Source of the DNA: GCA-2733415 sp049609325
Lineage (GTDB): Bacteria; Bacteroidota; Bacteroidia; Flavobacteriales; Flavobacteriaceae
Assembly (NCBI GenBank): GCA_049609325.1
Contig: JBMYYK010000027.1
Span: 1 to 30,109 of the forward strand
DNA length: 30,109 nucleotides
Direction of reading: 5' to 3'
The notes under the pieces are model-generated. The model had not been told where the DNA came from, did no database searches, and saw nothing but the letters and a program-made list of their open reading frames with translations. Numbering within the stretch: the first letter of the stretch is position 1; every line of letters starts with the position of its first letter. Position numbers and translations under genes: made by a program. Below are positions 7,895-16,883 of the stretch, in pieces.

Positions 7895-8962
7895 ATGTAT
7901 AGGAACAAAAAACTTATTCTTGCAATTTTATTTCCTGTACAATTACTGCTCATTAATGTTTTATCTGCTTACCCAAACATTATTGAAACATACTATAGTA
8001 CTGGCGTTTATCCGATAATTTCTAAAGCATTACGATTTGTTTTCGGATGGGTTCCATTTTCTGTTGGCGATGTATTATATGCCATTCTTATTATTTATAT
8101 TTTAAAATGGCTCTATTCAAACTTTAAATCGATTTATAAACGCCCCAAACAAACCTTGCTTTCATTGACTGCGTTTTTATCAGTCATTTACTTTTGTTTT
8201 CATTTTTTATGGGGATTAAACTATTACAGAAATCCTATTTATAAAACTCTAAATTTAGATACTGAATACACTACAGAAGACCTGATTCATGTCACTAAAA
8301 ATCTTATTGCAACTACAAACAACATCCATCTTAAAATAGCAAAACACGATAGCATCAAAGTAACTGTTCCGTATAGTAATTCTGAAATTTATGACAAAAC
8401 TATGCTTGGCTATGTTGGTTTGCAGAAAACACATCCGAATTTAACATACCAACAAAAGAGTATTAAAAATTCTTTGTGGTCGTTACCATTATCATATGCA
8501 GGGTATAGCGGATACTTAAATCCATTTACCAATGAGGCTCAAGTCAACTCTTTAATTCCTAAATATCATTTTCCTTTGGTTAGCTGTCATGAAGAAGGGC
8601 ATCAAATTGGGTATGCCGCTGAGAATGAAACTAATTTTATTGGGTATTTAGCCTGCATAAAAAATCCTGACTTCTATTTTCAATATGCAGGAGCAACGTT
8701 TGCTGTACGCTATTGTTTAAATGAGGTGTATCGTAGAAATCCTGAAACTTACAAAAAATTAATAGCTGAATTACATAGCGGTATACTCAAAAACTTTAAA
8801 GAAAGCCAACAGTTTTTGGAAAATTATCAAAACCCTACTGAACCTATATTCAAATCGGTTTATGATATGTTTTTAAAAAGTAACAATCAGCAACACGGGA
8901 TTAAAAGTTATAATTATGTTGTGGCCTTAATTGTTAATTATGAAAATTCGCGTTCGTTATAA
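7895..8962 (+). CDS. DUF3810 membrane protein with HEEGH motif
   Basis: The 355-aa protein has an N-terminal membrane part: hydrophobic spans around residues 6-25, 50-70 and 85-108. After a charged region it carries SLPLSYAGYSGYLNPFTNEAQVN and then CHEEGHQIGYAAENETNFI (H232, E233, H236). This arrangement matches DUF3810, a Bacteroidota/Firmicutes family of unknown function. HExxH followed about 6 residues later by an ENETN stretch resembles a zinc metallopeptidase site, so a membrane-bound protease facing outward is plausible but unproven. It starts alone after pepD's divergent promoter and ends 39 bases before the amidohydrolase pair, with which it may be co-transcribed. Confidence 0.85.
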   Translation: MYRNKKLILAILFPVQLLLINVLSAYPNIIETYYSTGVYPIISKALRFVFGWVPFSVGDVLYAILIIYILKWLYSNFKSIYKRPKQTLLSLTAFLSVIYFCFHFLWGLNYYRNPIYKTLNLDTEYTTEDLIHVTKNLIATTNNIHLKIAKHDSIKVTVPYSNSEIYDKTMLGYVGLQKTHPNLTYQQKSIKNSLWSLPLSYAGYSGYLNPFTNEAQVNSLIPKYHFPLVSCHEEGHQIGYAAENETNFIGYLACIKNPDFYFQYAGATFAVRYCLNEVYRRNPETYKKLIAELHSGILKNFKESQQFLENYQNPTEPIFKSVYDMFLKSNNQQHGIKSYNYVVALIVNYENSRSL

Positions 8963-9001
8963 CATCAATTATTTTATCTTTAAACCTCCAATCTATCATT
9001 T

Positions 9002-11974
9002 ATGAAAAATATCAAATTAAGTCTTTACCTGTTTTTTATGGTCAGCTTGACTTTTGCTCAAGAGTACATTCCAAAAACAGACGGTGTTAAAACACCAGAT
9101 TCAAAATCTATTGCGTTTACAAACGCAACAATATATGTAAGTCCTACAGAAGTCATTCACAACGGAACTTTGCATATAGAAAACAATACGGTTAAAGCAG
9201 TTGGAAAAGCTATAACCCTTCCGAAAAACATTAAAACCGTAGACCTTTCCGGAAAAACTATTTACCCATCGTTTATAGACATCTACAGTTCTTTTGGGGT
9301 TGACAAGGTGAAAGGAAAACCGTACAAATCACCTCAGTACGATGCCAATCGTAAAGGGTATTACTGGAACGACCATATCCGACCAGAAACGCAAACGTTT
9401 CAATCATTTAAGTATGATAGTAAAAAAGCAAAAGAATTATTAGAGGTAGGTTTCGGTGTAGTTAACACGCATATTCATGATGGAATTATTAGTGGTACAG
9501 GAACGCTAGTTGCTTTACACCAAGATGGGCACACAGCTACTCAAATTATTCAAGAAAAATCAGCGCAATATTTATCGTTTGATAAAAGTAAACTGTCGCA
9601 CCAATCGTATCCAAGTTCAATTATGGGAAGTATGGCTTTATTACGCCAGGTGAGCCATGATGCCAATTGGTATTCAAAAGGAAATATCAAAGTCAAAGAT
9701 TTATCATTAGAAGCGTATATCGCACAGAAAAATCAACCGCAAATATTTAACGCTGGTAATTGGTTAAATGATTTAAGAGTTGATAAATTAGGAGATGAAA
9801 TAGGTGTAAATTACACAATTGTTGGTGGTGGTGATGAATATCAGCGTATACAAGATATTAAAGCTACAAATGCAACATTCATCTTACCGATAAACTTTCC
9901 TAAAGCCTATGATGTTGAAGACCCATTTCAAGCATCTAAAATTACTTTAAAGGACATGAAGCATTGGAATTTAGCACCAACAAATCCGAGTGCATTTGCT
10001 GAAAACGACATTCCGTTTGCTTTAACAACTCATAAATTAAAATCGCCATCAGATTTTAATGACAACATGAAAAAAGCTATTAAGTATGGTCTAGATGAAA
10101 CTACTGCGCTTAAAGCTTTAACAACTATTCCTGCAAAAATATTAGGAGAATCAGAACTTTTAGGACACCTTAACACAGGTGCCTATGCCAATTTCATTAT
10201 CACGTCTGGAAACATTTTTGAAAAAGGCACTACCCTATTTGAACACTGGACTATGGGAGAGAAAAATGTTTTCTCTAACATGAATATGATTGATATAAGT
10301 GGCGAATACAACTTAACTGTTAATGGTAAAGCTTATAACCTAAAATTAACTGGAAAAGGTGAAAAGCTAAAGTCTACTTTAAAACAAGATACTCTTAAGT
10401 TAACTAGCAAGGTTACATTTAAAGACAATTGGCTGAACATTCATTTTGCAGAAAATGAGCAACATGAATATCACCGACTGATGGCTAAAGTAACTCAAGA
10501 AAAATCACCAATTACAGGAAAGGCGATTCTTGCCAATGGAAACGATGCTACATTTACGGCAAGCTTAAAAAAATCTGATAGTAAAGACGATAAAAAAGAT
10601 GCAGAAGACCACAAAGAAGACACACCACCTGTACTTGTAGATGTTACCTATCCTAATATGGGTTACGGTTTTACAAATACTCCAAAGCAGAAAACACTAC
10701 TATTTAAAAATGTCACTTTGTGGACCAATGAAGACCAAGGAATTATTGAAAATACCGATGTCCTTTTAAAAGATGGAAAAATTGCTCAAATAGGAAACAA
10801 CATTTCCACAAAAATAGCAACCGTTATTGATGGAACAGGTAAGCACCTTACTGCTGGAATAATTGATGAACATTCACATATTGCGACTTCATCAGTAAAT
10901 GAAGGCGGGCAAAATTCATCAGCAGAAGTGACTATAGAAGATGTTGTTAAATCTAATGACATTAATATTTACAGAAACTTAGCAGGTGGGGTCACCACCA
11001 TTCAAATTTTACATGGTTCGGCCAACCCTATTGGAGGGCGCTCTGCATTGGTAAAGTTAAAATGGGGAGAAACACCAGAAAACATGTTAATCCCTAACGC
11101 ACCAAAATTCATCAAATTTGCATTGGGTGAAAACGTAAAACAAAGTAACTGGAGAAGCTATTCGCGCTTCCCACAAACACGTATGGGAGTGGAGCAAGTG
11201 TATACAGACTATTTCACAAGAGCTCAAGAATATGATACCAAAAAGAAAAGCGGATTACCTTACCGCAAAGATGAAGAGCTAGAAGTAATTGCTGAAATTT
11301 TGAATAAAGAGCGTTTTATTTCATGCCATTCATACATACAAAGTGAAATTAATATGTTAATGAAAGTGGCGGAAAAATTCAATTTTAACATCAATACCTT
11401 CACACATATTTTAGAAGGGTATAAAGTTGCTGATAAAATGAAAGCTCACGGTGTAGGTGCTTCAACATTTAGTGATTGGTGGGCGTATAAGTATGAAGTC
11501 AATGATGCCATACCTTATAATGGCGCTATTTTACACAAGCAAGGTGTTACAGTGGCTTTTAATTCTGACGATGCTGAAATGAGCAGACGCTTAAACCAAG
11601 AAGCTGCTAAAGCTGTTAAATACGGTAATGTTTCTGAAGAAGAAGCATGGAAGTTTGTAACCCTTAACCCTGCTAAACTTTTGCATTTAGATAAAAACAT
11701 AGGAAGTATTAAAGTAGGTAAAGATGCCGATGTGGTATTATGGAACACTCACCCTTTATCTGTATATGCCAAAGTTGAAAAAACAATTATTGAGGGCGTT
11801 GTGTATTTTGATATTGAACGCGATTTACAATTGCGCAAACAAATTAAAAAAGACCGCAATCAACTTATCAATTTAATGCTAGACCATAAAAATAACGGTG
11901 GAAAAACTCAATCACCTAAAAAATCAAAAAAACCACATATGCATTGTGATTTTGAAGGAGATTACCACAATTAA
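9002..11974 (+). CDS. Secreted tandem amidohydrolase-fold protein
   Basis: This 990-aa protein has a Sec signal (about 1-20, ...SLTFAQ) and two amidohydrolase-type units. The N-terminal unit (about 33-425) keeps the composite-domain flank (GKTIYPSFID, AKILGESELLGHLNTGAYANFII), but its HxH metal motif is replaced by Y95-S-S97. A beta-rich linker (about 430-560, with an acidic/lysine stretch SDSKDDKKDAEDHKED) joins it to a C-terminal unit (about 575-960) with a full ligand set: H624-S-H626, H776 (CHSYIQ), H802 (FTHILEG), D856 (FNSDD). So one catalytic centre is predicted, an imidazolonepropionase/dihydroorotase-like metal hydrolase in the periplasm; substrate unknown. It is followed 27 bases later by a third, degenerate copy. 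Confidence 0.88.
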   Translation: MKNIKLSLYLFFMVSLTFAQEYIPKTDGVKTPDSKSIAFTNATIYVSPTEVIHNGTLHIENNTVKAVGKAITLPKNIKTVDLSGKTIYPSFIDIYSSFGVDKVKGKPYKSPQYDANRKGYYWNDHIRPETQTFQSFKYDSKKAKELLEVGFGVVNTHIHDGIISGTGTLVALHQDGHTATQIIQEKSAQYLSFDKSKLSHQSYPSSIMGSMALLRQVSHDANWYSKGNIKVKDLSLEAYIAQKNQPQIFNAGNWLNDLRVDKLGDEIGVNYTIVGGGDEYQRIQDIKATNATFILPINFPKAYDVEDPFQASKITLKDMKHWNLAPTNPSAFAENDIPFALTTHKLKSPSDFNDNMKKAIKYGLDETTALKALTTIPAKILGESELLGHLNTGAYANFIITSGNIFEKGTTLFEHWTMGEKNVFSNMNMIDISGEYNLTVNGKAYNLKLTGKGEKLKSTLKQDTLKLTSKVTFKDNWLNIHFAENEQHEYHRLMAKVTQEKSPITGKAILANGNDATFTASLKKSDSKDDKKDAEDHKEDTPPVLVDVTYPNMGYGFTNTPKQKTLLFKNVTLWTNEDQGIIENTDVLLKDGKIAQIGNNISTKIATVIDGTGKHLTAGIIDEHSHIATSSVNEGGQNSSAEVTIEDVVKSNDINIYRNLAGGVTTIQILHGSANPIGGRSALVKLKWGETPENMLIPNAPKFIKFALGENVKQSNWRSYSRFPQTRMGVEQVYTDYFTRAQEYDTKKKSGLPYRKDEELEVIAEILNKERFISCHSYIQSEINMLMKVAEKFNFNINTFTHILEGYKVADKMKAHGVGASTFSDWWAYKYEVNDAIPYNGAILHKQGVTVAFNSDDAEMSRRLNQEAAKAVKYGNVSEEEAWKFVTLNPAKLLHLDKNIGSIKVGKDADVVLWNTHPLSVYAKVEKTIIEGVVYFDIERDLQLRKQIKKDRNQLINLMLDHKNNGGKTQSPKKSKKPHMHCDFEGDYHN

Positions 11975-12001
11975 TATTATACATAACATTACAGATATCA
12001 T

Positions 12002-13267
12002 ATGAAAATTTACATATACATTGCTTTGTTTATTTGCAGCTTTACCCTGGCGCAACAAACACCCGCAAACAAACAAACTCAAGCCATTACAATTACAGGT
12101 GCTACTGCACATATTGGTAACGGAACGGTTATTGAAAACGCAACAATCGTTTTTGAAAACGGAAAACTCTCTGCAATTGGAGATGCCAACACCACACATA
12201 AAGGACAAGTTATCAATGCAACTGGAAAACATGTATACCCAGGATTCATTGCTCCAAATGCAACTTTAGGATTAGTTGAAATAGATGCGGTACGCGCATC
12301 TGACGACCACGATGAAATTGGAGCTTACAATCCACATATTAGAAGTTTAATTGCTTATAATACAGAATCTAAAATTACAGAGAGTATGCGTCCTAATGGT
12401 GTGTTACAAGGCCAAATCACCCCACGAGGAGGGCGAATTTCAGGAAGTTCATCAATAGTACAATTTGATGCGTGGAACTGGGAAGATGCTGCTATAAAAG
12501 CTGATGATGCTATTCATATCAATTGGCCACGTACGTTTAAACGTTCAGGATGGTGGGCTGCACCAGGACCTACCGAACCTAACAAAAAATATGCTGAACA
12601 AGTTGAAAAGTTAAAAGACTTCTTTAAAAACGCACGTTTAAACAACTCTAAAGACACGCATTTAGTCTTCAATAGCATGACTCCTGTATTTAACAAATCT
12701 AAAAAAGTGTTTATTCATGCAAATGACGAAAAGCAAATTATTGATGCCATCAATTTTAGTGTATCTGAACGCATTGATATGGTGTTAGTAGGCGCTTATG
12801 ACGCGTATAAAACCATCGATTATATAAAGCAACATAATATTCCTGTAATTTTACAACGTGTGCATAGCACACCAGATAATGATGATGATGATTATGATAT
12901 GTCATACAAATTAGCACACCTGCTTACTTCTAAAGGCGTACTTGTTGGACTAAACACCAGTGGAGATATGGAACGAATGAACACAAGGAACTTACCATTT
13001 TATGCAGGAACATGTGTAGCTTATGGAATGGATCAAGAAAAAGCGGTGCAGTTAATCAGTTTAAATACTGCTAAAATTTTAGGCATAGATCATTTTACAG
13101 GAAGTTTAGAAGTGGGTAAAGATGCAACCCTATTCATCTCTGAAGGAGACGCTTTAGACATGAGAACAAATAAACTTAGTCATGCGTTTATTCAAGGGCG
13201 TCAAATCAGTTTAGAGACTCATCAAACTAAGCTATACAAACGTTATTCAAAGAAATACAATCAGTAA
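12002..13267 (+). CDS. Secreted amidohydrolase-like protein lacking HxH site
   Basis: The 421-aa protein has a signal peptide (about 1-18, ...CSFTLAQ) and the outer beta-sandwich plus barrel signature of the amidohydrolase superfamily (ITGATAHIGNG, GKHVYPGFI, AVQLISLNTAKILGIDHFTGSLEVGKDATLFI). The metal-binding HxH after PGFI is replaced by N86-A-T88, and the usual terminal Asp motif is altered to LNTSGDMERMN. It is therefore probably not a metal hydrolase by itself. It is the second gene of a pair, 27 bases after the 990-aa protein, and resembles that protein's degenerate N-terminal unit in kind. A supporting subunit or binding partner role is my inference. A short GAT repeat gives DNDDDDYD near residue 295. 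Confidence 0.85.
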   Translation: MKIYIYIALFICSFTLAQQTPANKQTQAITITGATAHIGNGTVIENATIVFENGKLSAIGDANTTHKGQVINATGKHVYPGFIAPNATLGLVEIDAVRASDDHDEIGAYNPHIRSLIAYNTESKITESMRPNGVLQGQITPRGGRISGSSSIVQFDAWNWEDAAIKADDAIHINWPRTFKRSGWWAAPGPTEPNKKYAEQVEKLKDFFKNARLNNSKDTHLVFNSMTPVFNKSKKVFIHANDEKQIIDAINFSVSERIDMVLVGAYDAYKTIDYIKQHNIPVILQRVHSTPDNDDDDYDMSYKLAHLLTSKGVLVGLNTSGDMERMNTRNLPFYAGTCVAYGMDQEKAVQLISLNTAKILGIDHFTGSLEVGKDATLFISEGDALDMRTNKLSHAFIQGRQISLETHQTKLYKRYSKKYNQ

Positions 13268-13313
13268 ATAACTAGGCTGTTTTTTAACAAAATCATAAAG
13301 ATTTGTTAAAAGG

Positions 13314-13345
13314 TTGTTGGGTTTTGATGCGCTAGAGTACTTTTG
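13314..13345 (+). promoter_or_regulatory. Predicted promoter of the 41-aa gene
   Basis: TTG at 13314-13316 (or 13317-13319) is followed after 21 (or 18) bases by TACTTTTG at 13338-13345, an exact TAnnTTTG box. Predicted transcription start is around 13350, giving a 5' UTR of about 28 bases. Confidence 0.7.
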
Positions 13346-13378
13346 CCGGCTCTTAGAAACAAAATTAAACATAACAAC

Positions 13379-13504
13379 ATGAATAACAGCACTATAACTG
13401 TAACTGACAAACGTATTGTAGCAGAAAGTAAAACAGGAGTTAAAACTAGAAACTTTAGCACATCTAACTCTGTTGCTTGGAATTTAAAAAGACGTTTTAG
13501 ATAA
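13379..13504 (+). CDS. 41-aa basic small protein, unknown
   Basis: An ATG at 13379 opens 41 codons to TAA at 13502-13504. The product begins MNNSTITVTDKRIVAESKTG and ends WNLKRRFR; it is rich in Lys/Arg (9 of 41) and Ser/Thr/Asn, with no hydrophobic span, signal peptide or cysteine. Reality as a gene rests on context: it is the only sizeable frame between a consensus promoter (13314-13345) and a strong intrinsic terminator (13549-13583), and codon use looks like its neighbours. I do not recognise a family. The basic C-terminus could bind nucleic acid, but that is speculation. The alternative is that the promoter-terminator unit makes a roughly 230-nt RNA that is not translated. Confidence 0.6.
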   Translation: MNNSTITVTDKRIVAESKTGVKTRNFSTSNSVAWNLKRRFR

Positions 13505-13548
13505 AATTACTACCCATTTTAAAAACGAAATGGATTATAAATTTAATT

Positions 13549-13583
13549 TAAAAGAGGTGTTCAAAATATGAACACCTCTTTTA
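13549..13583. terminator. Bidirectional terminator (41-aa gene / DUF4407)
   Basis: Perfect 15-bp stem (TAAAAGAGGTGTTCA and its complement) with a 5-base loop at 13564-13568, followed by TTTTTTC. It ends the rightward 41-aa transcript and lies 34 bases after the stop of the leftward DUF4407 gene. Confidence 0.88.
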
Positions 13584-13616
13584 TTTTTTCGTTTATCAAC
13601 TTCGCGAAGCATCATA

Positions 13617-14720
13617 TCAAATAACACTGCGTTTTTGCTCATCATAAAATACTTTAGCACTGTATTTCATAGTATCTTCAATTTGTGCTAATTTATAAGT
13701 GTAAATTTCTGAACTCTTAGTTGAGGCTTCATAAGCCTGTTTACTAATATGAGTACTCGCTGCCAAATGTTGTTCTCTATTATAAACATTCTCTGCTACC
13801 CGAGTGTGTAATGCTGATTCTTGATCTTCCAATAGAATATCATAAGCGCTTTTTGAAGCCAATAATTTTGCAAGTATCGGCGCTGTTTCAACTGCTAAAA
13901 ACAGTAAAAACACAAATAATGATGGTAATAATGGTAACTCTCCCAATGCGGTAATTCGAGCCATCAGTCCGTCAAAATTTGTAATTATAAGTTGTGTAAC
14001 AGACACTTTCTGTGCTTCTTCAGTTTGTAATTTTTTAATCTCGTTTTCAAATTCAGAAATTTTATACTGAGTTTGTTGCTTCAAATCTTGTAATTCAACT
14101 AAAGCCACATCATGTTTGTGTCTTTTTTCCTCATACACGGGGCCTTTACCTAACAACTTAGTTCCTGCCCTACCTTCTGCTTCAGAAATATAAATATCAT
14201 ACAACTCATTAACTTCAGCCTCCTTATCAGCTAAGTCTTTACGCAATACATTTATTTTTGAATTGTACTCCTTGATTTTTGGCTTGTATTGTTGCGCTAT
14301 TTGTTGGCTGTTTGTAAGTGTTAGTGTGTGTTTTTGTTCTAACAACACTTGATTGATTTCTTTTTCAAATAATTTCAACTCTAGTGGTTTAGATATGACT
14401 ACAGCAATAATAAATGCGAGGACTAATCTTGGTAAGATTTGCAATAATTCATGAGATAACTTTTCTTTTTTTCTTAAAGTAGACACTATATAACGGTCCA
14501 AATTAAAAATTAGGAGTCCCCAAATTATACCAAACCCTATTGCTATAACTGGGTGATCAAACACCGTAAATAATGCGTAACTTGAAGCTACAAAAGCCAT
14601 TAGTGCTGTAAAGAAAACTGTAGCTCCAATACCTGCATATTTGGTTTGCTCTCCTTTAGAGCATTGAGCTAAAATATCTGTATCTGCCCCAGAGCAGATG
14701 ATAAAAAAACGTTGTAACAT
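13617..14720 (-). CDS. DUF4407 membrane protein with coiled coil
   Basis: A 367-aa protein of the DUF4407 family, function unknown. Hydrophobic spans lie at about 29-54, 57-74, 95-112 and 263-287. Between spans three and four is a long charged helical, coiled-coil-like region (about 115-250) with many Lys/Glu/Gln, probably on one face of the membrane. The N-terminus MLQRFFIICSGADTDIL and the FNLDRYIVSTLRKKEK segment after span two are typical of the family. It is transcribed leftward alone; the shared two-way terminator lies just downstream, and I see no consensus promoter upstream. Confidence 0.85.
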   Translation of the reverse strand: MLQRFFIICSGADTDILAQCSKGEQTKYAGIGATVFFTALMAFVASSYALFTVFDHPVIAIGFGIIWGLLIFNLDRYIVSTLRKKEKLSHELLQILPRLVLAFIIAVVISKPLELKLFEKEINQVLLEQKHTLTLTNSQQIAQQYKPKIKEYNSKINVLRKDLADKEAEVNELYDIYISEAEGRAGTKLLGKGPVYEEKRHKHDVALVELQDLKQQTQYKISEFENEIKKLQTEEAQKVSVTQLIITNFDGLMARITALGELPLLPSLFVFLLFLAVETAPILAKLLASKSAYDILLEDQESALHTRVAENVYNREQHLAASTHISKQAYEASTKSSEIYTYKLAQIEDTMKYSAKVFYDEQKRSVI

Positions 14721-14838
14721 GATGAGTGTTATTTTGATTGATGATTATGATGATATCTAATTAGAGTACGATGTCTTACTATTTGTTACATCTTTTATGA
14801 AAAAAATGTTTCATGATGCACATTATATAGCTTAAATG

Positions 14839-14846
14839 TATATTTG
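14839..14846 (+). promoter_or_regulatory. -7 box adjoining the rRNA methyltransferase start
   Basis: TATATTTG is an exact TAnnTTTG box ending 4 bases before the ATG at 14851. No good TTG lies at the -33 distance. If used, transcription would begin at or beside the ATG, which would rule out the longer reading frame from 14836. Confidence 0.5.
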
Positions 14847-14850
14847 CCCT

Positions 14851-15645
14851 ATGCAAGAAATTAGTAGTACACAAAACGCACTGATTAAAAAAGTGTTGCA
14901 ATTACAAGACAAATCTAGGCTTCGAAAAAAAGAAGGTTTTTTTATTATTGAAGGCTTAAGAGAATTAGAACTCGCTTTAAAAGGCGGTTATACATTAGAT
15001 ACTGTATTCTTTTTTAAAGATTTGATTTCTGAGGAAGACGTCATATCTGTACTCCCTAAAGGCACTAAACTTATTAGCGTCTCTAAGGAGGTACATCAAA
15101 AAATTGCATATCGGAGTTCTACCGAAGCCCTTGTAGCTATAGCAAACACAAAAAACAACACTTTAGACACTATAGAGTTTAACACTCCAAATCCATTGGT
15201 GTTAATAGCTGAGGCTCCTGAAAAACCTGGGAACATTGGTGCTATTTTAAGAACTGCAGACGCCGCAAACGTTGATGCTATTTTTATTGCAAATCCTAAA
15301 ACCGATTTGTACAACCCCAACATTATTCGCTCAAGTGTAGGTTGCGTATTTACTAATCAAATTGCTACTGGAACAACGGAAGACATTATTGCATTTTTAA
15401 CCAAACATAATATCGCTATTTATGCAGCCACACTACAAAACTCAAATTACTACCATCAAGAGGATTATACTAAGGGTTCTGCTATAGTTGTTGGTACTGA
15501 GGCTACAGGATTAAGTCAAGAATGGCGAGACGCAGCTACACAAAACATCATCATTCCAATGCAGGGCCAAATAGATTCTATGAATGTGTCAGTTGCTGCC
15601 GGTATTTTAATCTTTGAAGCCAAACGTCAACGCAATTTCAACTAA
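14851..15645 (+). CDS. TrmH/SpoU-family RNA 2'-O-methyltransferase
   Basis: A SPOUT-class methyltransferase of 264 aa that uses S-adenosylmethionine to methylate 2'-OH groups of tRNA or rRNA. The N-terminal substrate-binding domain starts SSTQNALIKKVLQLQDKSRLRKK. The C-terminal knot has motif 1 (EAPEKPGNIGAILRTADA, with the catalytic Arg), motif 2 (VVGTEATGLSQEW) and motif 3 (IPMQGQIDSMNVSVAAGIL). I chose the ATG at 14851 over the in-frame ATG at 14836 because a consensus -7 box (14839-14846) lies between them and the shorter start fits family N-termini. The M48 protease gene begins 4 bases after the stop. The modified nucleotide cannot be assigned. Confidence 0.9.
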   Translation: MQEISSTQNALIKKVLQLQDKSRLRKKEGFFIIEGLRELELALKGGYTLDTVFFFKDLISEEDVISVLPKGTKLISVSKEVHQKIAYRSSTEALVAIANTKNNTLDTIEFNTPNPLVLIAEAPEKPGNIGAILRTADAANVDAIFIANPKTDLYNPNIIRSSVGCVFTNQIATGTTEDIIAFLTKHNIAIYAATLQNSNYYHQEDYTKGSAIVVGTEATGLSQEWRDAATQNIIIPMQGQIDSMNVSVAAGILIFEAKRQRNFN

Positions 15646-15649
15646 TTTT

Positions 15650-16882
15650 ATGAGCGCACAAGTACTTTTTTATATCATTATCGGACTATTGCTATTTGAT
15701 TATCTTGTTGATCAAGTATTAAGTTACCTCAATGCCAAACATTACAATGATGCTTTGCCAGAAGATTTACAAGATGTGTATGACGACGAGAAATATAAAA
15801 CATCACAAGACTATAAACTTGCCAACTATAAATTTGAAAAACTAACCGGACTGTTTTCAATAGTACTTACACTAAGTTTCATCTCTTTCGGTGGATTTAA
15901 ATTTATTGATGATTATGCCCGATCAATTACGAGCAACACCATTCTAGTTGCACTTATTTTCTTTGGTATTATTATGATTGGGTCAGACCTTATCACAACA
16001 CCTTTTTCATATTATAAAACATTTGTTATTGAGGAAAAATTTGGATTTAACAAATCAACCAAAAAATTATTTTTCATAGATAAACTAAAAGGTTGGTTAA
16101 TGAGTGCTGTGATTGGCGGTGGTATTTTAGCACTAATTATATGGTTTTTTGATGTGGCTGGGAAAAATTTCTGGTTGTATGCTTGGGCATTAGTAACAGT
16201 ATTCAGTTTGTTTATGAATATGTTTTACGCCAAACTTATTGTACCTCTGTTTAACAAACAAACACCTCTAGAAGATGGTGAGTTAAGAACAAAAATTGCA
16301 ACCTACGCAAAAACTATTGGGTTTGAATTGGATAATATTTTCGTAATAGATGGTTCAAAACGAAGCACAAAAGCAAATGCGTATTTCTCAGGGTTTGGTA
16401 GTCAAAAACGCATTACCTTATATGATACCCTTATTACCGATTTAAACGATGATGAAATTGTTGCGGTACTTGCACATGAAGTTGGACATTACAAACACAA
16501 ACATATTATATATAATCTTGTGTTATCTACTCTAATTACCGGATTCACACTATGGTTATTGTCAATTTTCATTTCTAATCCGCTACTCTCTGAAGCATTA
16601 GGTGTCGATATTCCGTCATTCCATATTGGCATGATTACGTTCGGACTATTATATAGCCCGATATCTCAGATAACAGGAATAGCTATGAATTGTTTATCGC
16701 GTCAATTTGAATATCAAGCAGACAATTATGCAAAACAAACACACAATTCTAACGATTTAATTACTGCTCTAAAAAAATTATCGCGAAATAGTTTAAGTAA
16801 CCTCACACCGCATTATGTTTATGTTTGGTTTCATTATTCTCATCCGAGTTTATTGCAGCGTATCATAAATTTAAAAGGATAA
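15650..16882 (+). CDS. M48 family membrane metalloprotease (Ste24-like)
   Basis: A 410-aa zinc protease resembling CAAX prenyl protease 1 (M48A). The active site HEVGH (H276, E277, H280) is followed by the third ligand E354 in FEYQAD. Several membrane spans are seen (about 3-20, 65-85, 97-115, 145-168, 178-195, 290-312, 325-345). I start at 15650 rather than an upstream in-frame ATG at 15614, because 15650 follows the methyltransferase stop by 4 bases and gives MSAQVLFYIIIGLLLF, a natural first membrane span. Bacteria lack prenylated CAAX substrates, so a role in membrane-protein quality control is the usual inference. The trp promoter begins 2 bases after its stop. Confidence 0.92.
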   Translation: MSAQVLFYIIIGLLLFDYLVDQVLSYLNAKHYNDALPEDLQDVYDDEKYKTSQDYKLANYKFEKLTGLFSIVLTLSFISFGGFKFIDDYARSITSNTILVALIFFGIIMIGSDLITTPFSYYKTFVIEEKFGFNKSTKKLFFIDKLKGWLMSAVIGGGILALIIWFFDVAGKNFWLYAWALVTVFSLFMNMFYAKLIVPLFNKQTPLEDGELRTKIATYAKTIGFELDNIFVIDGSKRSTKANAYFSGFGSQKRITLYDTLITDLNDDEIVAVLAHEVGHYKHKHIIYNLVLSTLITGFTLWLLSIFISNPLLSEALGVDIPSFHIGMITFGLLYSPISQITGIAMNCLSRQFEYQADNYAKQTHNSNDLITALKKLSRNSLSNLTPHYVYVWFHYSHPSLLQRIINLKG

Positions 16883-16883
16883 T

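Noticed and set aside
8953..8982. TTC-N19-TATCTTTA as a promoter for the 990-aa protein
   Set aside because: Two mismatches to the consensus in an AT-rich gap; the gene may be read from the DUF3810 promoter instead.
11975..12001. Frameshift splitting one ancestral amidohydrolase gene
   Set aside because: The second gene has its own signal peptide and complete N-terminal domain, so it is a separate gene.
11924..12269. Open frames on both strands around the amidohydrolase junction (11924-12232 minus, 12021-12269 plus)
   Set aside because: They are shadows of the two secreted proteins, with no family resemblance and cysteine-rich or Leu/Gln-biased composition.
12883..12900. GAT repeat in the 421-aa protein as a phase-variable tract
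   Set aside because: It is trinucleotide and in frame, so slippage would not switch the gene off; only a short acidic loop results.
14836..14850. Longer in-frame start for the methyltransferase
   Set aside because: A consensus -7 box lies between this ATG and the one at 14851, and the extra MYICP is not family-like. It remains possible if the box is not used.
15614..15649. Longer in-frame start for the M48 protease
   Set aside because: It overlaps the methyltransferase end and adds 12 polar residues before a natural membrane-span start at 15650.
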